Part shown: piece after piece, positions 50,506-58,563 of the stretch | How positions within the stretch are numbered: the stretch's first letter is position 1 | Layout of the letters: every line of letters starts with the position of its first letter | Source of the DNA: Alkalicoccobacillus murimartini | GTDB lineage: Bacteria > Bacillota > Bacilli > Bacillales > Bacillaceae_D | Assembly: GCF_030813245.1 (NCBI RefSeq) | Contig: NZ_JAUSUA010000006.1 | Span: 124,001-188,000 of the forward strand | DNA: 64,000 bases | Direction of reading: 5' to 3' | Notes under the pieces: generated by a model | Seen by the model: the letters and a program-made list of their open reading frames with translations, nothing else | The model's database searches: none | Told to the model about the DNA's origin: nothing | Position numbers and translations under genes: made by a program

Positions 50506-51456
50506 CTATCTATATGGTCTAATCCGAAGCAAGACCTGTGACACAATGGCTAGAACGGGTAGTTCGAGTAGCGGACCGATGACCAAAGCTAATGCCACTA
50601 CTGGCTGATCGGGAAAAGCTGTAATGGCAACAGCCAAGGCAACAGGGGAGTTACGCGCAATGATCGTAAAATGTAAGCTAACAGAATCCTCGTAAGGCAT
50701 TTTCATACACTTTCCTACTAACTGTGCCACTCCAAAGTTTATGATGAAATAAAAGAGGATAGGGAGAAGTAAGAGATACAATATATTCATATTTGACCAA
50801 AGGTACGCGCCTTGTGAAGCAAACATGGCTACAATGGCTAAGCACAAAAAGATAAGCTGTGCAGATGCGAAGAAAGGAATGACCTTTTGTTCTAAAACAG
50901 CTGACTTTTTTTTGAGAATCAAACGTGTGAGCAGGGCAAGTCCAAAAGGTAAAATAAAAACAAGTAACACACTTTCGCCAATTGTAGAAAGCGAAATGGT
51001 CCCAGATGTGCCAGCGAAAATCCATAAATAAACCGGTAATAATAGCATTTGAAGAATGAGGTTAATAGGAAGAACAGATGCAGCGAGAGCGACATTCCCT
51101 TTAGCAATCGACGTAAAAATCAGGTACCAATCTGTACAAGGAGTTACCATTAACATAACGAACCCAATCCATAGAGCTGGATGATCTGAGAGAAAGACAG
51201 CTCCAAGTCCCCATGCAAGCAAAGGCGTCCAAACAAAATTAATGATCGTACTTATACTTAGGAATTGACTATGCATGAAGGCTTTTTTTAGATGAGTAAG
51301 CGGAATCGTTAGAAAGAGTCCATATAACATAATGAATAAAAATGGAATAATGAGTGAACCCGAGTACGAAGAGATAATGGAAATCTGTCCTAAACCTAGT
51401 CCAAGCATAACGGCTGCGAATATAAGGATCGTTTGAAGCTTCTCAAGAGAATTCAT
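50506..51456 (-). CDS. BASS/ACR3-like membrane transporter
   Basis: 316 residues from ATG 51456 with about ten membrane helices; a longer frame to 51543 is not supported. MLMVTPCTDWYLIFTSIAKG holds the conserved Thr-Pro-Cys of ACR3-type arsenite exporters, and ARNSPVALAVAITAFP the second conserved segment of bile acid:Na+ symporter-fold proteins. No ArsR or arsenate reductase is near, so arsenite export is only one option among organic anion transport functions. Confidence 0.75.
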   Translation of the reverse strand: MNSLEKLQTILIFAAVMLGLGLGQISIISSYSGSLIIPFLFIMLYGLFLTIPLTHLKKAFMHSQFLSISTIINFVWTPLLAWGLGAVFLSDHPALWIGFVMLMVTPCTDWYLIFTSIAKGNVALAASVLPINLILQMLLLPVYLWIFAGTSGTISLSTIGESVLLVFILPFGLALLTRLILKKKSAVLEQKVIPFFASAQLIFLCLAIVAMFASQGAYLWSNMNILYLLLLPILFYFIINFGVAQLVGKCMKMPYEDSVSLHFTIIARNSPVALAVAITAFPDQPVVALALVIGPLLELPVLAIVSQVLLRIRPYR

Positions 51457-51580
51457 ATAGGACAGTCCTAACTGATTTAAGATAATTAATCTATTACTAG
51501 ATAGTTTGCCATAAAATAAACAGATTGAGTGGCTTATATACAAATGAATGATTTGAATAAGAAGCTGGGAGGATAATTTT

Positions 51581-51760
51581 ATGAAAAAAATGAATGATCA
51601 TGAAAGACACCCAGAAACGAAAGAGACGATTGGTGAAGCGATTGATCGAGCAACGATTGGTAGATGGAATAACTTAACACAAGGAGGCTGTCTCACACGG
51701 ATTTTGACCTTTGTGATGATTGTTGGCCTTATGGTGTCTTTTGCCTATTGTCGTGGCTAG
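51581..51760 (+). CDS. Short single-pass membrane protein, DUF6366-like
   Basis: 59 residues, too short for usual ORF cut-offs but with GGGAGG 8 nt before the ATG. The N-terminal half is hydrophilic (HERHPETKETIGEAIDRATI, then GRWNNLTQ), and the C-terminal half is one membrane helix (LTRILTFVMIVGLMVSFAY). The pattern of P-x-x-x-x-x-x-GEAIDRA-x-x-G and a terminal helix is that of small Bacillus DUF6366 proteins as I recall them. Its last 32 nt overlap the convergent AraC gene. Confidence 0.7.
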   Translation: MKKMNDHERHPETKETIGEAIDRATIGRWNNLTQGGCLTRILTFVMIVGLMVSFAYCRG

Positions 51761-52670
51761 CCGCTTGTTCCAAGTCGGTTAAGTGAATACGATAGAATGC
51801 TTTTCTGAACTCCGAGGGTGTGATGCCTTCGGATTTTTTGAATAGCCTCATAAAATATTTTTCGTCCTCAATGCCAATAGATAAAGAGATATCACGAATA
51901 CTTTTTCTTGTTCGTGAAAGCAGGTCCTTGGCTTTTGTGACTTTAACAAGTGTTATATATTTTTGCAGAGACATGCCAATTTGTGACTTGAACTGTCGCG
52001 ATAGATAATTAGGATGATAGTTAAATTGGTCAGATATCGCATGGACAGACTGCGTTTGATCCGCATGAACTCGAATCCATTCAATGATATGTGAAAGATC
52101 ATGATCAGAAGGATGGCGTTTTTGCTCATAAGTATAGGATTCGATCGTTTGATTAGATAATTCGATGAGCAAGGAAGTCATTAAGTAGCTAGCAGCTAGG
52201 TAAGTGTGCGTTCCAGCTTGAGAAATATCTAACAGTTGATTAAAGAGAATGTTTAATCGCTCAATCTTCGTAGGTTTAGAGAATGTAGGGATATAAATGT
52301 GATTGCTGAATGTTTGACTAGAAGGCTCCTGGATCATTGACACCATCTGCTCATTCATTTGTGTATGTGACAAATACTCCGCATACTTATCTTCTAAGTA
52401 AAAGTGAAACCAATAGTAGGAGAGCGGTGCATCAGAAAAAAGTAATCCACGGTGATCTTCATCTTTTTTTAAGAGCATCGTACTGCCAGGAACAATATCA
52501 AATGGTTGACCCTGCTGCTCGATACTCATTTTTCCATGAATACCGATGAGCAATACATAGCTGTCAAGATTTCTAGTTGGGTGTAAGAAAGGTTTAGTTG
52601 TTTCTACCCTCCCTGCTGAGGAAAACTGTACTGGCTGCATAGCCTGAATCATTAAGTATTTATCTTCCAT
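51729..52670 (-). CDS. AraC-family transcriptional regulator
   Basis: 313 residues: N-terminal cupin-like sugar sensor (about 20-160; GIHGKMSIEQQGQPFDIVPG) and the AraC HTH pair (about 205-295: VHAISDQFNYHPNYLSRQFK, RDISLSIGIEDEKYFMRLFK, then SEGITPSEFRKAF). Divergent from the GH127 glycosidase gene, so it is presumed to be its arabinose- or arabinoside-responsive activator. Confidence 0.9.
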   Translation of the reverse strand: MEDKYLMIQAMQPVQFSSAGRVETTKPFLHPTRNLDSYVLLIGIHGKMSIEQQGQPFDIVPGSTMLLKKDEDHRGLLFSDAPLSYYWFHFYLEDKYAEYLSHTQMNEQMVSMIQEPSSQTFSNHIYIPTFSKPTKIERLNILFNQLLDISQAGTHTYLAASYLMTSLLIELSNQTIESYTYEQKRHPSDHDLSHIIEWIRVHADQTQSVHAISDQFNYHPNYLSRQFKSQIGMSLQKYITLVKVTKAKDLLSRTRKSIRDISLSIGIEDEKYFMRLFKKSEGITPSEFRKAFYRIHLTDLEQAASHDNRQKTP

Positions 52671-52751
52671 CTGCTCACCTCATTGATATTTTTTATCTGA
52701 ATGAATAAATAAATAGTGTGAAAAAGTCCACCTATTGTTTTGATTGAACTA

Positions 52752-52800
52752 CCGACAACATGTAAAAGGTCTGATAGTATTTATTGTAAGCGATTTCATT
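52752..52800 (+). promoter_or_regulatory. GH127 promoter and perfect cre site
   Basis: CCGACA (52752-52757), 17 nt, TAGTAT (52775-52780). TTGTAAGCGATTTCATT (52784-52800) then matches the CcpA cre consensus WTGNAARCGNWWWCAWW at every position, just downstream of the -10, where bound CcpA would block initiation. Confidence 0.85.
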
Positions 52801-52823
52801 AAAAGTGAAAAGGATGATGGGAA

Positions 52824-54755
52824 ATGTCTATCAAGCAGAAGAATCCAGTTAGCGTTAATGATGTCTTTTGGAACCGATACATCGATCTAGTGAAAGATAA
52901 AGTCATTCCGTATCAATGGGAGGCTTTGAACGACCGGGTGGAAGGAGCTGCTCCAAGTCATGCGATTAAGAACTTTAAGATTGCAGCAGGTGATGCAGAA
53001 GGTGAATTTCATGGGTTTGTTTTTCAGGATAGTGACGTTGCAAAATGGATCGAAGCGGTAGGCTATGCGTTAGAAGAGCGTCCGGATCAACAGCTAGAAG
53101 AGACGTGTGATGAATTGATTCAACTTGTGAGTAGAGCGCAGCAGCCAGATGGCTATCTTAATACCTATTACACGATAAAAGAACCGGGGAAAAGATGGAC
53201 GAATTTACGTGATAACCACGAATTATATGTAGGAGGACACTTTATAGAAGCCGCTGTTGCCTATTACGAAGCGACAGGAAAGCGAAAACTATTAGATGTC
53301 ATGTGTCGCTTTGTTGACTATGTTGATACTGTATTTGGACCAGAGCCAGGCAAGTTACGAGGATATGACGGACATCAGGAAATCGAACTTGCTCTATTAA
53401 AGCTGTTCCGTGTGACAAAAGAAGAGCGTTATTTAAGACTGTGTCAATTTTTTATCGACACGCGTGGTGAACAGCCACATTTTTTCAATCAAGAAGCCGA
53501 GAATCGTGGAGAGAAAAGCCATCGCTGGTTTCATGATAGCTATAGCTATTCCCAGTCTCATCTTCCTGTCAGAGAACAAAAAGAGGCTGCTGGGCACGCT
53601 GTTCGTGCTGTGTATATGTATACTGCAATGGCTGATTTAGCAAAAGAGTTAAACGATCAGAGCCTAGTAAAAACATGCGAAACCCTTTGGACAAATGTGA
53701 CGCAACGACAACTATATATTACGGCTGGAATTGGTTCAGCAGAATTTGGTGAAGCCTTCAGCTTTGATTATGATCTTCCAAATGATCTTGCATATACGGA
53801 AACCTGCGCATCCATTGGTTTGGTATTCTGGGCTCAGAAAATGCTCGAACTAACACCAAATGGTCAATATGCAGATATTATTGAGCGAGCGCTATATAAC
53901 GGAACAATTAGTGGCATTCAGTTGGATGGAACTAAGTTCTTCTATGTCAATCCTTTAGAGGTATGGCCAAAGGCTGCAAACCATCGTCATGATTACAAGC
54001 ATGTGAAGTCAGAACGTCAGCCATGGTTTGGATGCGCGTGCTGTCCTCCTAACATAGCAAGATTAATTGCATCCGTTGGTAAGTACGTTTACTCGGGAAA
54101 AGACAATATAGGATTTGTCCACCTATACATTGGAAGTGAAACGGTCTTACAGCTGGGGGAGAAGAAGGTTGAAATCAAGCAAACATCCGACTTTCCTTGG
54201 AATGGAGATGTTACCTTCGATGTCAGCCTCGAGAGCTCTAGTTCATTCACGTTAGCTTTTCGGATTCCAGGTTGGGCTCATTCGTATGAGCTATGGATTA
54301 ATGGTAAGGAAGCGGGGTCACAACTTGATAATGGATATGCCTACGTCACTCGAAATTGGGAGAGTGGAGATCAAGTGAAGCTATCCATTCCAATGCAGGT
54401 CGAAATTCTGCAGGCGCATCCAGAATTAAGAGTAAACGCAGGAAAAGTGGCCTTACAGCGTGGACCCGTTGTTTATTGTTTAGAGGAAGAAGACAATGGA
54501 TCAAACCTTCCTGATTTAGCTATTCAGACTGATCAACCCATAGAGGCTTCATTTGATGAAACATTACTCCAGGGAGTGATGGTGCTTGAGGGAAAAGCCG
54601 TTCGATCGGAGGTTGCAGAAGGTCTAGAGAGCCAGCTCTACATGGTGGAAGGCTCCGTCACAAGAAAGGAAACCTCGTTTCAAGCTGTTCCTTATTATGC
54701 ATGGGCTAACCGAAAGACAGGTGAGATGGCTGTTTGGATTCGAAAAGGTGAGTAA
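52824..54755 (+). CDS. GH127 beta-L-arabinofuranosidase
   Basis: 643-residue cytoplasmic glycosidase (no signal peptide): (alpha/alpha)6 barrel about 1-420, then beta-sandwich domains. WFGCACCPPNIARL carries Cys404, Cys406 and Cys407, the Zn-binding cysteines including the likely nucleophile of HypBA1-type enzymes. AETCAS-like YTETCASIGLVFWAQ and HELYVGGHFIEAAVAYYEAT are family blocks. Removes L-arabinofuranose from oligosaccharides taken up by the cell. Controlled by the AraC neighbour and by CcpA through the cre site. Confidence 0.92.
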   Translation: MSIKQKNPVSVNDVFWNRYIDLVKDKVIPYQWEALNDRVEGAAPSHAIKNFKIAAGDAEGEFHGFVFQDSDVAKWIEAVGYALEERPDQQLEETCDELIQLVSRAQQPDGYLNTYYTIKEPGKRWTNLRDNHELYVGGHFIEAAVAYYEATGKRKLLDVMCRFVDYVDTVFGPEPGKLRGYDGHQEIELALLKLFRVTKEERYLRLCQFFIDTRGEQPHFFNQEAENRGEKSHRWFHDSYSYSQSHLPVREQKEAAGHAVRAVYMYTAMADLAKELNDQSLVKTCETLWTNVTQRQLYITAGIGSAEFGEAFSFDYDLPNDLAYTETCASIGLVFWAQKMLELTPNGQYADIIERALYNGTISGIQLDGTKFFYVNPLEVWPKAANHRHDYKHVKSERQPWFGCACCPPNIARLIASVGKYVYSGKDNIGFVHLYIGSETVLQLGEKKVEIKQTSDFPWNGDVTFDVSLESSSSFTLAFRIPGWAHSYELWINGKEAGSQLDNGYAYVTRNWESGDQVKLSIPMQVEILQAHPELRVNAGKVALQRGPVVYCLEEEDNGSNLPDLAIQTDQPIEASFDETLLQGVMVLEGKAVRSEVAEGLESQLYMVEGSVTRKETSFQAVPYYAWANRKTGEMAVWIRKGE

Positions 54756-54772
54756 ATAAAGGGAGGGATTTG

Positions 54773-54854
54773 ATGAAGCGTTTACGGTAGGCATCCAGGA
54801 ATTGAGGTAGTCATATATTTTGGTGAAGCATCGGTGAAAGATACGCCGATGCTT
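54773..54854 (+). pseudogene. Possible remnant of a gene following GH127
   Basis: GGGAGG leads to ATG 54773, but the frame stops after five codons (MKRLR). A different frame then stays open to a TAG about 90 nt later, reading HPGIEVVIYFGEASVKD through the terminator hairpin. It may be the decayed start of a lost gene of the arabinoside operon. I do not recognise the product. The rest of 54858-55093 holds no supported gene. Confidence 0.3.
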
Positions 54855-54857
54855 TTT
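54826..54857 (+). terminator. Terminator of the GH127 unit
   Basis: AAGCATCGG (54826-54834) and CCGATGCTT (54846-54854), perfect 9-bp stem, then TTT. Confidence 0.8.
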
Positions 54858-55093
54858 ACGTATGCGAAACAGTAGAATTGGACAATTTAATAAGGCGTGT
54901 TCGACATAATTCGATAGTATCTGCGAGCAAACATACGAACCGTCTATGCCAGTATAAGCAGTTCACCTTACATGGACAGAATACATACTTTTATCATCTT
55001 ATTACACGATTGTTTGAAATCGGTATTAAACGTATAGTAAGCAGAGTGAATAGTCGGAAGTAACGGATGAACAATCAGAAGGAGCGGTCAGTC

Positions 55094-55957
55094 TTGAATT
55101 ATCGTCGTATTGTATCAGTTGGTTTTGTTTCAGTATTAGCATTAACAGCATGTTCTGGTTCAAATGAAAGTGGAGAAACGGATCAGCAAATTGATGAAAT
55201 TATGGGTGTAGACCCTGGTGCTGGTGTCATGATGAACACAGAAGAAGCAATTAAGGAATATGGATTGGATATCAATTTACAGCCGAGTTCGGACCCTGCT
55301 ATGACAGCTGCATTGGGTGATGCCTATGATAACGAAGAACCTATCATTGTGACGGCTTCATACCCACATTGGATCTTTCTGGCTTATGACCTGAAATATT
55401 TAGATGATCCAAAGGGTGTCTATGGTGAAACAGAGAACATCCATACCTTTGCTCGGAATGGACTTGAAGAAGATGCACCAGAAGCATTTGCAGTGCTAGA
55501 TCAATTTTATTGGGAGCCAGAAGACATTGGGGCTGTTATGCTTGATGTCTTTGAAGGAATGGATCCAACTGAAGCAGCTTCGAGCTGGGTAGAAGAGCAT
55601 CAGGATAAAGTATCTGAGTGGACAGAAGGTGTCGATGAGGTATCAGGTGGTGACATTTCACTTTCTTATGTTGCCTGGGATTCTGAGACAGCATCTACGC
55701 ATGTCATCGGACAAGTACTCGAGAATATTGGATACACAGTTGAATTAACACAGCTTGAGCCAGCGTTTATGTGGGCATCTGTTGATACAGGTGATGCAGA
55801 TGCGATGGTTGGTGCTTGGTTACCTAAGACCCACGGATCATACTATGAGGATTATAAAGACAACATTGTCGATCTCGGTACAAATTTAGAAGGCGCTCGA
55901 ATTGGATTGGCCGTGCCTGAATATGTAGATATTGATTCAATAGAAGATCTGAAATAA
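55094..55957 (+). CDS. Glycine betaine-type ABC substrate-binding lipoprotein (OpuAC-like)
   Basis: 287 residues from TTG 55094 (AAGGAG 9 nt upstream; ATG 55067 has no site). Lipobox LTAC with Cys20. The OpuAC order is seen: VDPGAGVMMNTEEAIKEYG, SYPHWIFLAYDLKYLDDPKG (Trp box), then ISLSYVAWDSETASTHVIG and MVGAWLPKTHGSYYEDYKD. This order is permuted relative to ProX, but normal for B. subtilis OpuAC. Tryptophans of the aromatic cage are present. No ATPase or permease is adjacent, so this is an orphan osmoprotectant receptor. Confidence 0.88.
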   Translation: MNYRRIVSVGFVSVLALTACSGSNESGETDQQIDEIMGVDPGAGVMMNTEEAIKEYGLDINLQPSSDPAMTAALGDAYDNEEPIIVTASYPHWIFLAYDLKYLDDPKGVYGETENIHTFARNGLEEDAPEAFAVLDQFYWEPEDIGAVMLDVFEGMDPTEAASSWVEEHQDKVSEWTEGVDEVSGGDISLSYVAWDSETASTHVIGQVLENIGYTVELTQLEPAFMWASVDTGDADAMVGAWLPKTHGSYYEDYKDNIVDLGTNLEGARIGLAVPEYVDIDSIEDLK

Positions 55958-55971
55958 ATAGCTGAAAATAA

Positions 55972-56003
55972 GAGTCGTCTCCATAGTTGGAGACGGCTTT
56001 TTG
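55972..56003 (+). terminator. Terminator of the OpuAC-like gene
   Basis: GTCGTCTCC (55974-55982) and GGAGACGGC (55989-55997), one G-U pair, 6-nt loop, then TTTTTG. Confidence 0.85.
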
Positions 56004-56035
56004 TGTGGGAAAGGGGGTGAATAGTATTTGAGGGG

Positions 56036-56180
56036 AGCAGAAATCAGTAAAGGGGAGCGGGGATCAGTAAAGAGGAGTTGGAATCAGCAAAGAGGAGCGG
56101 AAATCAGTAAAGAGTAGTGGATATCAATAAAGAGGAGCAAATATCATCAAACAGGGCTAAAAATCTACAATAAAAATGCT
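56036..56180. repeat. Periodic array C, seven ATCAGTAA-like cores at exactly 20 bp
   Basis: Cores start at 56043, 56063, 56083, 56103, 56123, 56143 and 56163, all 20 bp apart. The unit approximates AGAGGAGCGGAAATCAGTAA, decaying toward the right. Just downstream at 56200, ATACATAGAACAGAGGAA matches the first unit of array B (37183) except for a 2-nt gap. The array fills much of the 55958-56352 gap. Confidence 0.75.
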
Positions 56181-56352
56181 GAACGAAGGTACGAGTAAAA
56201 TACATAGAACAGAGGAATGAAGAAATAAGTATAGAAAGAGTACTAAGAGCCATTCAGATGTTCAAGGGACTCATGAATTTCATTTAGAAAATCTGTCAGA
56301 AGCACATTGCATTCGGCGAAATGATTCTACCATTCAAGAGGAGGCGTACACA

Positions 56353-56733
56353 ATGGAAGGAAAGCTTATTTTTCAATTTGTTCCTGTTCAAGACCTCGCA
56401 AAAGCAGTTGAGCTGTATCGTGATACTCTTGGTTTTTCGGAGGCATGGCGTGTAGGAGATGGGACGGTGGCATTTTTACTCCCGGAAACGGAAGTGAAAT
56501 TAATGGTCGAACAAGTGGAGCACGGAAGTCGAGATGCTGCTGGGCCGGTTTTTCTTGTTCCTTCGGTTAATCAGGTTTTCAACAAATATAAAGATCACTT
56601 AACATTTTTAGGAGAACCAGCTGATACGCCAGATGGACTCTGGTTACGTGCTCTTGACCAATCAGGGAACGGAATCTATTTTACAGATGAATCGAAGGCA
56701 AAAGCAGAGCCAACAAGTATTCACGTTTCTTAA
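56353..56733 (+). CDS. VOC-family (glyoxalase-like) protein
   Basis: 126 residues with two beta-alpha-beta-beta-beta modules: FQFVPVQDLAKAVELYRDTL, GFSEAWRVGD, then GPVFLVPSVNQVFNKYK and GNGIYFTDESK. The usual metal ligands are not all evident (Gln8 and a terminal Tyr/Thr in place of His and Glu), so it may bind a ligand rather than catalyse. GAGGAGG before ATG. An HhH gene follows after 18 nt. Confidence 0.75.
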   Translation: MEGKLIFQFVPVQDLAKAVELYRDTLGFSEAWRVGDGTVAFLLPETEVKLMVEQVEHGSRDAAGPVFLVPSVNQVFNKYKDHLTFLGEPADTPDGLWLRALDQSGNGIYFTDESKAKAEPTSIHVS

Positions 56734-56751
56734 AAAAGGAGATAACATCGA

Positions 56752-56952
56752 ATGAATCTAGTGGACCTTCCAAATAATATAGGAAATCCAGCACGGAGAG
56801 CATTAAAAGAAGTTGGATACACACGCTTGGAGCAGTTAACCGACATCTCAGAGCGAGAACTGCTTGCTCTTCATGGAGTAGGACCAAAGGCGGTTCGAAT
56901 TCTCCGGGAAGCCTTACAAGAGAAAGGTCTTATCTTTGCAAATAAAAAATGA
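56752..56952 (+). CDS. Helix-hairpin-helix DNA-binding protein (RNAP alpha-CTD-like)
   Basis: 66 residues. LPNNIGNPARRALKEVGYTR and LLALHGVGPKAVRILREALQ form a double HhH fold, as in the C-terminal domain of RNA polymerase alpha and in small stand-alone Bacillus proteins. It would bind DNA backbone non-specifically. AAAAAGGAG before the ATG; probably co-transcribed with the VOC gene. Confidence 0.82.
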   Translation: MNLVDLPNNIGNPARRALKEVGYTRLEQLTDISERELLALHGVGPKAVRILREALQEKGLIFANKK

Positions 56953-57051
56953 GCGGTTCGCATACAAATAAAATGAATGGATTAGAACACACGAGTAAAT
57001 ACTAAATGGAGGTGTTTGTGCGATAGGAATGACAAAGAAAAGGGTGTAGTC

Positions 57052-57924
57052 ATGAGAACGTCAAAAATTGCTTTTTTATCGGTTATGAGTAACACATTTG
57101 TTGTGGCGATAAAAATTGTGGTTGGTCTTATCACTGGTTCAGTGGCTGTACTCTCAGAGGCCATTCATTCTTCATTAGATCTAATGGCTTCATTAATTGC
57201 GTTCTTTTCTGTACGTATCTCAAAAAAACCAGCTGACTCCGTTCATCCATATGGACATGGTAAAGTAGAAAATGTTTCGGGGACCATAGAAACCATCTTG
57301 ATTTTTGTGGCCGGTATTTGGATTATTTACGAATGTGTTCATAAGATTATGCATCCTGAGCCACTTCAGCTGCCAATGCTAGGTGTCGTTGTGATGGTTG
57401 TCGGTGCGACAATTAACTTCATTGTCTCTAAAGTGGTACGTAAGGAAGCTGATCGAGTTCACTCCGTGGCGATGAAATCAAATGCACTTCACCTTCTAAC
57501 AGATGTGTATACGTCTTTAGGGGTTGCAGTGAGCTTACTGCTTGTTTCACTTACAGGTTGGTATATTCTTGATTCCATCATTGGGATGGTCCTTGCTATC
57601 TATATTATGATAGAAGCGTTCAAATTAATGAAAGAAACCTTCCCACCTTTAATCGATTCCCGCCTTGCTGAACATGAAGAAGCAGGGGTCCTTGCTATCA
57701 TTGAATCCTTTAATCAAGAATATATTGAAGTTCATGATTTCAGAACTAGACGATCTGGGCCACAGGAATACATCGATTTTCATTTAGTTGTTGCGTCTGA
57801 CACTAAAATTGGAGATGTGCATGATCTGTGCGATCGTATGGAAGAGAAAATAGAAAAAGAATTTCCACGTGCAGAAGTATTTATTCATCCTGAGCCAGAG
57901 GATGAGGTACAGAATAATAAGTAG
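57052..57924 (+). CDS. Cation diffusion facilitator (CDF) transporter
   Basis: 290 residues from ATG 57052 (AAAAGGGTG 5 nt upstream). Six membrane helices with the metal sites in helix 2 (LSEAIHSSLDLMASL, His and Asp) and helix 5 (HLLTDVYTSLG), then the cytoplasmic C-terminal domain (about 205-285: IEVHDFRTRRSGPQEYIDFH). Exports Zn2+, Mn2+, Fe2+ or Co2+ in exchange for protons. HxxxD at both sites does not settle which metal. Confidence 0.9.
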   Translation: MRTSKIAFLSVMSNTFVVAIKIVVGLITGSVAVLSEAIHSSLDLMASLIAFFSVRISKKPADSVHPYGHGKVENVSGTIETILIFVAGIWIIYECVHKIMHPEPLQLPMLGVVVMVVGATINFIVSKVVRKEADRVHSVAMKSNALHLLTDVYTSLGVAVSLLLVSLTGWYILDSIIGMVLAIYIMIEAFKLMKETFPPLIDSRLAEHEEAGVLAIIESFNQEYIEVHDFRTRRSGPQEYIDFHLVVASDTKIGDVHDLCDRMEEKIEKEFPRAEVFIHPEPEDEVQNNK

Positions 57925-57934
57925 AAGCACGATC

Positions 57935-57967
57935 AAACTAGGAGTTAAACCTTCTAGTTTTTTTGTG
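57935..57967 (+). terminator. Terminator of the CDF gene
   Basis: AAACTAGGAG and CCTTCTAGTTT pair imperfectly, followed by a run of T (57959-57964). Confidence 0.65.
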
Positions 57968-57975
57968 TTGAAGAA

Positions 57976-58054
57976 GTACTATGCTTGGTGCATAGTACAA
58001 ATTTAGATCTATAATGTTTCCTTCTTGCCATCAATGGGAACAGTACATTATAGA
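57976..58054. other. Two successive perfect inverted repeats upstream of a small membrane protein gene
   Basis: GTACTATGC-TTGGT-GCATAGTAC (57976-57998) and, 9 nt later, TCTATAATGT...ACATTATAGA (58008-58017 and 58045-58054), whose interior holds a GTTTCC/GGGAAC pairing. Neither has a U tail. They could be operators or a structured leader. Confidence 0.5.
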
Positions 58055-58158
58055 CATGAGCTTAGATAGAATATAAGCACAAAAGTTAAGAAATAGTAGG
58101 CGCTGAAAATCCATATAGAGACAAAACAAACTAGTTTTATGGTAGAGGGATGGTTGAA

Positions 58159-58440
58159 ATGAAATCGAAAAAGAGTAATTATCTAGGAATCTGGATCTTG
58201 TTTGCAATAGGCGGGGGATTCATTACAGGTGCGGTTGGTACTGGTGTTCTTTTTATCGTTCAAGCTATTTGGCCGGATGGATTAGTCGCTGATCTATCCA
58301 TTGGAACGACATTTCTAGTTACGGTTCTACCAGGTATCGTCGGCTCATTCTACTGGTCGTATTTCTATATTAAAAAGAAGAAGAATGAGACTAAGCATTT
58401 GGAAGACCATATTCCGGAAAACGAGAGCAAGATCGATTAG
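58159..58440 (+). CDS. Small two-helix membrane protein, unknown
   Basis: 93 residues from ATG 58159, 9 nt after AGAGGG (ATG 58150 is adjacent to that site). Two glycine-rich membrane helices (about 9-34 and 48-70) and a basic then acidic tail (IKKKKNETKHLEDHIPENES). Not recognised. It sits behind two perfect inverted repeats and ahead of its own terminator. Confidence 0.65.
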   Translation: MKSKKSNYLGIWILFAIGGGFITGAVGTGVLFIVQAIWPDGLVADLSIGTTFLVTVLPGIVGSFYWSYFYIKKKKNETKHLEDHIPENESKID

Positions 58441-58447
58441 AATAGTC

Positions 58448-58483
58448 AAAGACATCTGCTGGAAGGCGGGTGTCTTTTTTTGT
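58448..58483 (+). terminator. Terminator of the small membrane protein gene
   Basis: AAAGACATCTGC and GCGGGTGTCTTT pair with G-U matches around a 7-nt loop, then TTTT. Confidence 0.75.
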
Positions 58484-58563
58484 GAGTGTGAGGATATCTT
58501 ACGTTAAATGTTTATAAGATCAGATCCAAGAGGTAAAATACAATAATGGAGGTGCTTTCATCA

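Noticed and set aside
54878-55063. 61-codon open frame before the OpuAC-like gene
   Set aside because: No ribosome binding site, no recognisable composition or domain; lies in a promoter region.
55094-55957. Apparent swap of the two halves of a glycine betaine receptor
   Set aside because: Order differs from ProX but is the normal order of B. subtilis OpuAC, so it is not a new rearrangement.
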